Source of the DNA: Tridacna crocea
Taxonomy: Eukaryota > Mollusca > Bivalvia > Cardiida > Cardiidae
Length of the DNA stretch: 64,000 bases
Direction of reading: 5' to 3'
Assembly (NCBI GenBank): GCA_943736015.1
Contig: OX031057.1
Span: forward strand, 58,176,001 to 58,240,000
Under the pieces are notes generated by a model. The model did no database searches and was not told where the DNA came from. It worked only from the letters and a program-made list of their open reading frames with translations. This document shows positions 51,863-62,609 of the stretch, piece by piece. Every line of letters begins with the position of its first letter. Within the stretch, counting starts at the first letter, position 1. Made by a program: the position numbers and the translations under genes.

Positions 51863-53768
51863 TGTACCAAAATGCCATATATCATTGGGTCTTCATCACA
51901 ATCCATTTCCGAGCCTATCATTGTTTTCCCGTTTAAGCGGTTGAAGCATGTCATCGCGAGCAGAAGTATTATCATGTCGGTTCGGGATATCTTCCCAGCC
52001 AATGCTTGGTAAGCCGTATGCGTTGGGGTAAGACAAAGAAGCCAATGAATATAAATCAAAGTAGACAAGTAGAGATACTGTGTTATGAAATGGGAAATAA
52101 CCCTTGCAACTCTGATGGCAGACTACACTTCTCCAGTAAGAGTTACTGTTCCTGACCCCTTTACAGCTTATAGCAAACCACTTCTCATGTTCATTTACCT
52201 GGCTATCAGACCACCAAAACAGTGTAACAGAAGGAAAATTTTCACACATTCAGATTAATGTTTTGAATTTGAAATTTGTGTTTAATGTCTAGAGCTAAGG
52301 GAGGTTAAATGAACACAAAAACAAACGGGGGAAAATGGGGAAATTAAAAAGGTAGTAGTTGCTCAGATTCCAAGCCTGTCCACCAGTAACTAAGACTAAA
52401 AGCATTTTGGGACCTGCCATCTGACCCACTGAGCCAGAGAAGCAGTTGATTTCAACCCAGAAAATTGACCTACTTATATTTAGCCCCCCTCCCCCCCTTT
52501 TGTTCCAAAACATAGAAGTAGTTCCATTTGAAAGTTAGATCAATGCCCATATGAAATTTTGATATCAAGCATATTTGTCACTCTGTTTCTTTCAGACAAA
52601 AATGGAAGGCTATGTTTAAAAGGTGTTTCTGGTGTTGGTATGATCGTATCTTGAAAATGAGAGCATGAATGTGTTATTTCTTTAGGAACTACTTTGCTTT
52701 TCATTGACCTAATTACGCATAACGGTCTGCTAGGAGTAAAAACCTGGTTTTAAATTAACTTTGCCAGTGTATTTTAAGGCTTATATGTAATTCTTTTGAG
52801 AATGGCTGGCATGCAAAATCAACATGTATGCCAAAATAACACTGACACTGGCATTTCTTTGAGTAAAATGGGTGACAGAAGGTCGGGTTCTAAACCGATC
52901 GACCCGCACCCCCCACCCATCTGAGTTATTTATATCGATATGAAGGCTCTGTCTATTGTTCAGATCAGCTTCCTTGTCTCACACCAACACTTTGGATGTA
53001 TTGAGATGATCAAAGAAAACATGATGAAGAATCATGCCTAGCCTAATTAAATAAACCAGAGACCCCTCTTATTTCAAAAGCAACTTGCAGCTGTTGCAAG
53101 AAAAAAATGAGCAAAGCAAACTTTAAGTGCCCTTTTCTCTACATGAAGTTGTTTAAAACAGCAAGAAAAATACTTTGGGGTTGTACTGATGGCATGTTTT
53201 GACAGGAAAGATGTTGCAGAAAACAGATAAATCACTAATTAATAGATCTAGATAAAAAGAACATGAATAATAAAGAAAGAAAATCATGAGTTTTCTTAAG
53301 TGCAGGATGGGGGAAAAATTGCTCAGTGTTGCTTTAAGATAGCCTCATATGTTTAAAGGAGTTGTCAATTAATTTTGCTTGGTAAAGTGGAAAACCAAAA
53401 AAAGGGCTCGTTACGTTGCACTTTGCCAGGCTAAAGCGGGCAAAATGTTGCGAATTTACATTTTGTCTTTTCGTGCCCCAACGACATACAGTCAGAAAGC
53501 ACGCAATGACTAAATGTAGAGTAGAAACTGTGATAATTTTGAAAAATGACCCTGTGATCTATGGCACTTACGCAGACGTGAAAACATGAATTCAACAAGA
53601 GGCACTAATAATGCTGTTTTTCTTGATTACTTGGTGGGACAAAAAACATTGGAAAATACATGTATACTCTCCTGATTGAATTGTCTCTATTTCGGAATGA
53701 CAAAATTAGTCACACAAACGACCGAAGCGAGAAAGTGAATGCGAAACCCAGATTTACGCTTAACTGCA
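51863..53768 (+). repeat. Satellite unit 28 (right subtype, ACCCATCTG form)
   Basis: This unit is 1,906 bp. Private changes are CTGATGGCAG near 52115 and GGGGAAATTAAAA after the 10-bp insertion near 52337. GAAGGCTCTG, AATGTAGAG and ACAAAAAACATTGG match units 27 and 29, so units 27 (rear) to 29 form a homogeneous block. Confidence 0.97.
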
Positions 53769-55674
53769 TGTACCAAAATGCCATATATCATTGGGTCTTC
53801 ATCACAATCCATTTCCGAGCCTATCATTGTTTTCCCGTTTAAGCGGTTGAAGCATGTCATCGCGAGCAGAAGTATTATCATGTCGGTTCGGGATATCTTC
53901 CCAGCCAATGCTTGGTAAGCCGTATGCGTTGGGGTAAGACAAAGAAGCCAATGAATATAAATCAAAGTAGACAAGTAGAGATACTGTGTTATGAAATGGG
54001 AAATAACCCTTGCAACTCTGATTGCAGACTACACTTCTCCAGTAAGAGTTACTGTTCCTGACCCCTTTACAGCTTATAGCAAACCACTTCTCATGTTCAT
54101 TTACCTGGCTATCAGACCACCAAAACAGTGTAACAGAAGGAAAATTTTCACACATTCAGATTAATGTTTTGAATTTGAAATTTGTGTTTAATGTCTAGAG
54201 CTAAGGGAGGTTAAATGAACACAAAAACAAACGGGGGAAAATGGGGGAATTAAAAAGGTAGTAGTTGCTCAGATTCCAAGCCTGTCCACCAGTAACTAAG
54301 ACTAAAAGCATTTTGGGACCTGCCATCTGACCCACTGAGCCAGAGAAGCAGTTGATTTCAACCCAGAAAATTGACCTACTTATATTTAGCCCCCCTCCCC
54401 CCCTTTTGTTCCAAAACATAGAAGTAGTTCCATTTGAAAGTTAGATCAATGCCCATATGAAATTTTGATATCAAGCATATTTGTCACTCTGTTTCTTTCA
54501 GACAAAAATGGAAGGCTATGTTTAAAAGGTGTTTCTGGTGTTGGTATGATCGTATCTTGAAAATGAGAGCATGAATGTGTTATTTCTTTAGGAACTACTT
54601 TGCTTTTCATTGACCTAATTACGCATAACGGTCTGCTAGGAGTAAAAACCTGGTTTTAAATTAACTTTGCCAGTGTATTTTAAGGCTTATATGTAATTCT
54701 TTTGAGAATGGCTGGCATGCAAAATCAACATGTATGCCAAAATAACACTGACACTGGCATTTCTTTGAGTAAAATGGGTGACAGAAGGTCGGGTTCTAAA
54801 CCGATCGACCCGCACCCCCCACCCATCTGAGTTATTTATATCGATATGAAGGCTCTGTCTATTGTTCAGATCAGCTTCCTTGTCTCACACCAACACTTTG
54901 GATGTATTGAGATGATCAAAGAAAACATGATGAAGAATCATGCCTAGCCTAATTAAATAAACCAGAGACCCCTCTTATTTCAAAAGCAACTTGCAGCTGT
55001 TGCAAGAAAAAAATGAGCAAAGCAAACTTTAAGTGCCCTTTTCTCTACATGAAGTTGTTTAAAACAGCAAGAAAAATACTTTGGGGTTGTACTGATGGCA
55101 TGTTTTGACAGGAAAGATGTTGCAGAAAACAGATAAATCACTAATTAATAGATCTAGATAAAAAGAACATGAATAATAAAGAAAGAAAATCATGAGTTTT
55201 CTTAAGTGCAGGATGGGGGAAAAATTGCTCAGTGTTGCTTTAAGATAGCCTCATATGTTTAAAGGAGTTGTCAATTAATTTTGCTTGGTAAAGTGGAAAA
55301 CCAAAAAAAGGGCTCGTTACGTTGCACTTTGCCAGGCTAAAGCGGGCAAAATGTTGCGAATTTACATTTTGTCTTTTCGTGCCCCAACGACATACAGTCA
55401 GAAAGCACGCAATGACTAAATGTAGAGTAGAAACTGTGATAATTTTGAAAAATGACCCTGTGATCTATGGCACTTACGCAGACGTGAAAACATGAATTCA
55501 ACAAGAGGCACTAATAATGCTGTTTTTCTTGATTACTTGGTGGGACAAAAAACATTGGAAAATACATGTATACTCTCCTGATTGAATTGTCTCTATTTCG
55601 GAATTACAAAATTAGTCACACAAACGACCGAAGCGAGAAAGTGAATGCGAAACCCAGATTTACGCTTAACTGCA
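53769..55674 (+). repeat. Satellite unit 29 (right subtype, ACCCATCTG form)
   Basis: This unit is 1,906 bp and nearly identical to unit 28 without its private changes. It carries GAAGGCTCTG near 54849, AATGTAGAG and ACAAAAAACATTGG near 55545. The one private change seen is GGAATTACAAAA near 55600. Confidence 0.97.
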
Positions 55675-57580
55675 TGTACCAAAATGCCATATATCATTGG
55701 GTCTTCATCACAATCCATTTCCGAGCCTATCATTGTTTTCCCGTTTAAGCGGTTGAAGCATGTCATCGCGAGCAGAAGTATTATCATGTCGGTTCGGGAT
55801 ATCTTCCCAGCCAATGCTTGGTAAGCCGTATGCGTTGGGGTAAGACAAAGAAGCCAATGAATATAAATCAAAGTAGACAAGTAGAGATACTGTGTTATGA
55901 AATGGGAAATAACCCTTGCAACTCTGATTGCAGACTACACTTCTCCAGTAAGAGTTACTGTTCCTGACCCCTTTACAGCTTATAGCAAACCACTTCTCAT
56001 GTTCATTTACCTGGCTATCAGACCACCAAAACAGTGTAACAGAAGGAAAATTTTCACACATTCAGATTAATGTTTTGAATTTGAAATTTGTGTTTAATGT
56101 CTAGAGCTAAGGGAGGTTAAATGAACACAAAAACAAACGGGGGAAAATGGGGGAATTAAAAAGGTAGTAGTTGCTCAGATTCCAAGCCTGTCCACCAGTA
56201 ACTAAGACTAAAAGCATTTTGGGACCTGCCATCTGACCCACTGAGCCAGAGAAGCAGTTGATTTCAACCCAGAAAATTGACCTACTTATATTTAGCCCCC
56301 CTCCCCCCCTTTTGTTCCAAAACATAGAAGTAGTTCCATTTGAAAGTTAGATCAATGCCCATATGAAATTTTGATATCAAGCATATTTGTCACTCTGTTT
56401 CTTTCAGACAAAAATGGAAGGCTATGTTTAAAAGGTGTTTCTGGTGTTGGTATGATCGTATCTTGAAAATGAGAGCATGAATGTGTTATTTCTTTAGGAA
56501 CTACTTTGCTTTTCATTGACCTAATTACGCATAACGGTCTGCTAGGAGTAAAAACCTGGTTTTAAATTAACTTTGCCAGTGTATTTTAAGGCTTATATGT
56601 AATTCTTTTGAGAATGGCTGGCATGCAAAATCAACATGTATGCCAAAATAACACTGACACTGGCATTTCTTTGAGTAAAATGGGTGACAGAAGGTCGGGT
56701 TCTAAACCGATCGACCCGCACCCCCCACCCATCTGAGTTATTTATATCGATATGAAGGGTCTGTCTATTGTTCAGATCAGCTTCCTTGTCTCACACCAAC
56801 ACTTTGGATGTATTGAGATGATCAAAGAAAACATGATGAAGAATCATGCCTAGCCTAATTAAATAAACCAGAGACCCCTCTTATTTCAAAAGCAACTTGC
56901 AGCTGTTGCAAGAAAAAAATGAGCAAAGCAAACTTTAAGTGCCCTTTTCTCTACATGAAGTTGTTTAAAACAGCAAGAAAAATACTTTGGGGTTGTACTG
57001 ATGGCATGTTTTGACAGGAAAGATGTTGCAGAAAACAGATAAATCACTAATTAATAGATCTAGATAAAAAGAACATGAATAATAAAGAAAGAAAATCATG
57101 AGTTTTCTTAAGTGCAGGATGGGGGAAAAATTGCTCAGTGTTGCTTTAAGATAGCCTCATATGTTTAAAGGAGTTGTCAATTAATTTTGCTTGGTAAAGT
57201 GGAAAACCAAAAAAAGGGCTCGTTACGTTGCACTTTGCCAGGCTAAAGCGGGCAAAATGTTGCGAATTTACATTTTGTCTTTTCGTGCCCCAACGACATA
57301 CAGTCAGAAAGCACGCAATGACTAAATGTAGAGTAGAAACTGTGATAATTTTGAAAAATGACCCTGTGATCTATGGCACTTACGCAGACGTGAAAACATG
57401 AATTCAACAAGAGGCACTAATAATGCTGTTTTTCTTGATCACTTGGTGGGAAAAAAAACACTGGAAAATACATGTATACTCTCCTGATTGAATTGTCTCT
57501 ATTTCGGAATGACAAAATTAGTCACACAAACGACCGAAGCGAGAAAGTGAATGCGAAACCCAGATTTACGCTTAACTGCA
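55675..57580 (+). repeat. Satellite unit 30 (right subtype, ACCCATCTG form)
   Basis: This unit is 1,906 bp with GAAGGGTCTG near 56754. Its tail has TTGATCACTTGG near 57434 and left-like ACACTGG near 57458. Both recur at the ends of units 32 and 33. Confidence 0.97.
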
Positions 57581-59485
57581 TGTACCAAAATGCCATATAT
57601 CATTGGGTCTTCATCACAATCCATTTCCGAGCCTATCATTGTTTTCCCGTTTAAGCGGTTGAAGCATGTCATCGCGAGCAGAAGTATTATCATGTCGGTT
57701 CGGGATATCTTCCCAGCCAATGCTTGGTAAGCCGTATGCGTTGGGGTAAGACAAAGAAGCCAATGAATATAAATCAAAGTAGACAAGTAGAGATACTGTG
57801 TTATGAAATGGGAAATAACCCTTGCAACTCTGATTGCAGACTACACTTCTCCAGTAAGAGTTACTGTTCCTGACCCCTTTACAGCTTATAGCAAACCACT
57901 TCTCATGTTCATTTACCTGGCTATCAGACCACCAAAACAGTGTAACAGAAGGAAAATTTTCACACATTCAGATTAATATTTTGAATTTGAAATTTGTGTT
58001 TAATGTCTAGAGCTAAGGGAGGTTAAATGAACACAAAAACAAACGGGGGAAAATGGGGGAATTAAAAAGGTAGTAGTTGCTCAGATTCCAAGCCTGTCCA
58101 CCAGTAACTAAGACTAAAAGCATTTTGGGACCTGCCATCTGACCCACTGAGCCAGAGAAGCAGTTGATTTCAACCCAGAAAATTGACCTACTTATATTTA
58201 GCCCCCCTCCCCCCCTTTTGTTCCAAAACATAGAAGTAGTTCCATTTGAAAGTTAGATCAATGCCCATATGAAATTTTGATATCAAGCATATTTGTCACT
58301 CTGTTTCTTTCAGACAAAAATGGAAGGCTATGTTTAAAAGGTGTTTCTGGTGTTGGTATGATCGTATCTTGAAAATGAGAGCATGAATGTGTTATTTCTT
58401 TAGGAACTACTTTGCTTTTCATTGACCTAATTACGCATAACGGTCTGCTAGGAGTAAAAACCTGGTTTTAAATTAACTTTGCCAGTGTATTTTAAGGCTT
58501 ATATGTAATTCTTTTGAGAATGGCTGGCATGCAAAATCAACATGTATGCCAAAATAACACTGACACTGGCATTTCTTTGAGTAAAATGGGTGACAGAAGG
58601 TCGGGTTCTAAACCGATCGACCCGCACCCCCACCCATCTGAGTTATTTATATCGATATGAAGGGTCTGTCTATTGTTCAGATCAGCTTCCTTGTCTCACA
58701 CCAACACTTTGGATGTATTGAGATGATCAAAGAAAACATGATGAAGAATCATGCCTAGCCTAATTAAATAAACCAGAGACCCCTCTTATTTCAAAAGCAA
58801 CTTGCAGCTGTTGCAAGAAAAAAATGAGCAAAGCAAACTTTAAGTGCCCTTTTCTCTACATGAAGTTGTTTAAAACAGCAAGAAAAATACTTTGGGGTTG
58901 TACTGATGGCATGTTTTGACAGGAAAGATGTTGCAGAAAACAGATAAATCACTAATTAATAGATCTAGATAAAAAGAACATGAATAATAAAGAAAGAAAA
59001 TCATGAGTTTTCTTAAGTGCAGGATGGGGGAAAAATTGCTCAGTGTTGCTTTAAGATAGCCTCATATGTTTAAAGGAGTTGTCAATTAATTTTGCTTGGT
59101 AAAGTGGAAAACCAAAAAAAGGGCTCGTTACGTTGCACTTTGCCAGGCTAAAGCGGGCAAAATGTTGCGAATTTACATTTTGTCTTTTCGTGCCCCAACG
59201 ACATACAGTCAGAAAGCACGCAATGACTAAATGTTGAGTAGAAACTGTGATAATTTTGAAAAATGACCCTGTGATCTATGGCACTTACGCAGACGTGAAA
59301 ACATGAATTCAACAAGAGGCACTAATAATGCTGTTTTTCTTGATTACTTGGTGGGAAAAAAAACATTGGAAAATACATGTATACTCTCCTGATTGAATTG
59401 TCTCTATTTCGGAATGACAAAATTAGTCACACAAACGACCGAAGCGAGAAAGTGAATGCGAAACCCAGATTTACGCTTAACTGCA
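57581..59485 (+). repeat. Satellite unit 31 (right subtype, matches unit 34)
   Basis: This unit is 1,905 bp. AATATTTTGAATTT near 57976 and the one-C-shorter GCACCCCCACCC near 58624 both recur in unit 34. Its tail is TTGATTACTTGG with ACATTGG near 59356. Confidence 0.97.
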
Positions 59486-61350
59486 TGTACCAAAATGCCA
59501 TATATCATTGGGTCTTCATCACAATCCATTTCCGAGCCTATCATTGTTTTCCCGTTTAAGCGGTTGAAGCATGTCATCGCGAGCAGAAGTATTATCATGT
59601 CGGTTCGGGATATCTTCCCAGCCAATGCTTGGTAAGCCGTATGCGTTGGGGTAAGACAAAGAAGCCAATGAATATAAATCAAAGTAGACAAGTAGAGATA
59701 CTGTGTTATGAAATGGGAAATAACCCTTGCAACTCTGATTGCAGACTACACTTCTCCAGTAAGAGTTACTGTTCCTGACCCCTTTACAGCTTATAGCAAA
59801 CCACTTCTCATGTTCATTTACCTGGCTATCAGACCACCAAAACAGTGTAACAGAAGGAAAATTTTCACACATTCAGATTAATGTTTTGAATTTGAAATTT
59901 GTGTTTAATGTCTAGAGCTAAGGGAGGTTAAATGAACACAAAAACAAACGGGGGAAAATGGGGGAATTAAAAAGGTAGTAGTTGCTCAGATTCCAAGCCT
60001 GTCCACCAGTAACTAAGACTAAAAGCATTTTGGGACCTGCCATCTGACCCACTGAGCCAGAGAAGCAGTTGATTTCAACCCAGAAAATTGACCTACTTAT
60101 ATTTAGCCCCCCCCCCTTTTGTTCCAAAACATAGAAGTAGTTCCATTTGAAAGTTAGATCAATGCCCATATGAAATTTTGATATCAAGCATATTTGTCAC
60201 TCTGTTTCTTTCAGACAAAAATGGAAGGCTATGTTTAAAAGGTGTTTCTGGTGTTGGTATGATCGTATCTTGAAAATGAGAGCATGAATGTGTTATTTCT
60301 TTAGGAACTACTTTGCTTTTCATTGACCTAATTACGCATAACGGTCTGCTAGGAGTAAAATCCTGGTTTTAAATTAACTTTGCCAGTGTATTTTAAGGCT
60401 TATATGTAATTCTTTTGAGAATGGCTGGCATGCAAAATCAACATGTATGCCAAAATAACACTGACACTGGCATTTCTTTGAGTAAAATGGGTGACAGAAG
60501 GTCGGGTTCTAAACCGATCGACCCGCACCCCCCACCCACCTGAGTTATTTATATCGATATGAAGGGTCTGTCTATTGTTCAGATCAGCTTCCTTGTCTCA
60601 CACCAACACTTTGGATGTATTGAGATGATCAAAGAAAACATGATGAAGAATCATGCCTAGCCTAATTAAATAAACCAGAGACCCCTCTTATTTCAAAAGC
60701 AACTTGCAGCTGTTGCAAGAAAAAAATGAGCAAAGCAAACTTTAAGTGCCCTTTTCTCTACATGAAGTTGTTTAAAACAGCAAGAAAAATACTTTGGGGT
60801 TGTACTGATGGCATGTTTTGACAGGAAAGATGTTGCAGAAAACAGATAAATCACTAATTAATAGATCTAGATAAAAAGAACATGAATAATAAAGAAAGAA
60901 AATCATGAGTTTTCTTAAGTGCAGGATGGGGGAAAAATTGCTCAGTGTTGCTTTAAGATAGCCTCATATGTTTAAAGGAGTTGTCAATTAATTTTGCTTG
61001 GTAAAGTGGAAAACCAAAAAAAGGGCTCGTTACGTTGCACTTTGCCAGGCTAAAGCGGGCAAAATGTTGCGAATTTACATTTTGTCTTTTCGTGCCCCAA
61101 CGACATACAGTCAGAAAGCACGCAATGACTAAATGTTGAGTAGAAACTGTGATAATTTTGAAAAATGACCCTGTGATCTATGGCACTTACGCAGACGTGA
61201 AAACATGAATTCAACAAGAGGCACTAATAATGCTGTTTTTCTTGATCACTTGGTGGGAAAAAAAACACTGGAAAATACATGTATACTCTCCTGATTGAAT
61301 TGTCTCTATTTCGGAATGACAAAATTAGTCACACAAACGATCACACAAAC
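59486..61350 (+). repeat. Satellite unit 32 (right subtype), cut at its 3' end
   Basis: It is colinear with other units up to ACACAAACGA at 61340, 47 bp before its expected end, and then meets the deletion junction. It has a plain 10-C tract near 60107, AAAATCCTGG near 60358 (private), ACCCACCTG, AATGTTGAG, TTGATCACTTGG and ACACTGG. The final 10 bases are the templated insertion. Confidence 0.95.
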
Positions 61351-61360
61351 ACATAGAAGT
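61329..61360 (+). other. Deletion junction with 10-bp templated insertion
   Basis: TCACACAAAC at 61329-61338 is followed by GA, then a second TCACACAAAC at 61341-61350, then ACATAGAAG, which normally follows TTCCAAA after the C-rich tract. The last 47 bp of unit 32 and the first 647 bp of unit 33 are absent (694 bp removed, 10 bp added, 684 bp net). The inserted bases copy the sequence immediately upstream, and AAAC is common to the insertion end and the missing flank (CCAAAACATAG). Confidence 0.93.
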
Positions 61361-62609
61361 AGTTCCATTTGAAAGTTAGATCAATGCCCATATGAAATTT
61401 TGATATCAAGCATATTTGTCACTCTGTTTCTTTCAGACAAAAATGGAAGGCTATGTTTAAAAGGTGTTTCTGGTGTTGGTATGATCGTATCTTGAAAATG
61501 AGAGCATGAATGTGTTATTTCTTTAGGAACTACTTTGCTTTTCATTGACCTAATTACGCATAACGGTCTGCTAGGAGTAAAAACCTGGTTTTAAATTAAC
61601 TTTGCCAGTGTATTTTAAGGCTTATATGTAATTCTTTTGAGAATGGCTGGCATGCAAAATCAACATGTATGCCAAAATAACACTGACACTGGCATTTCTT
61701 TGAGTAAAATGGGTGACAGAAGGTCGGGTTCTAAACCGATCGACCCGCACCCCCCACCCATCTGAGTTATTTATATCGATATGAAGGCTCTGTCTATTGT
61801 TCAGATCAGCTTCCTTGTCTCACACCAACACTTTGGATGTATTGAGATGATCAAAGAAAACATGATGAAGAATCATGCCTAGCCTAATTAAATAAACCAG
61901 AGACCCCTCTTATTTCAAAAGCAACTTGCAGCTGTTGCAAGAAAAAAATGAGCAAAGCAAACTTTAAGTGCCCTTTTCTCTACATGAAGTTGTTTAAAAC
62001 AGCAAGAAAAATACTTTGGGGTTGTACTGATGGCATGTTTTGACAGGAAAGATGTTGCAGAAAACAGATAAATCACTAATTAATAGATCTAGATAAAAAG
62101 AACATGAATAATAAAGAAAGAAAATCATGAGTTTTCTTAAGTGCAGGATGGGGGAAAAATTGCTCAGTGTTGCTTTAAGATAGCCTCATATGTTTAAAGG
62201 AGTTGTCAATTAATTTTGCTTGGTAAAGTGGAAAACCAAAAAAAGGGCTCGTTACGTTGCACTTTGCCAGGCTAAAGCGGGCAAAATGTTGCGAATTTAC
62301 ATTTTGTCTTTTCGTGCCCCAACGACATACAGTCAGAAAGCACGCAATGACTAAATGTAGAGTAGAAACTGTGATAATTTTGAAAAATGACCCTGTGATC
62401 TATGGCACTTACGCAGACGTGAAAACATGAATTCAACAAGAGGCACTAATAATGCTGTTTTTCTTGATCACTTGGTGGGAAAAAAAACACTGGAAAATAC
62501 ATGTATACTCTCCTGATTGAATTGTCTCTATTTCGGAATGACAAAATTAGTCACACAAACGACCGAAGCGAGAAAGTGAATGCGAAACCCAGATTTACGC
62601 TTAACTGCA
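61351..62609 (+). repeat. Satellite unit 33, 5'-truncated
   Basis: This unit is 1,259 bp, starting at ACATAGAAG just after the position of the C-rich tract. It carries GAAGGCTCTG near 61786, ACCCATCTG, AATGTAGAG, TTGATCACTTGG near 62464 and ACACTGG. Distance between the GAATTC sites of units 32 and 33 (61207 and 62429) is 1,222 bp. Confidence 0.95.
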
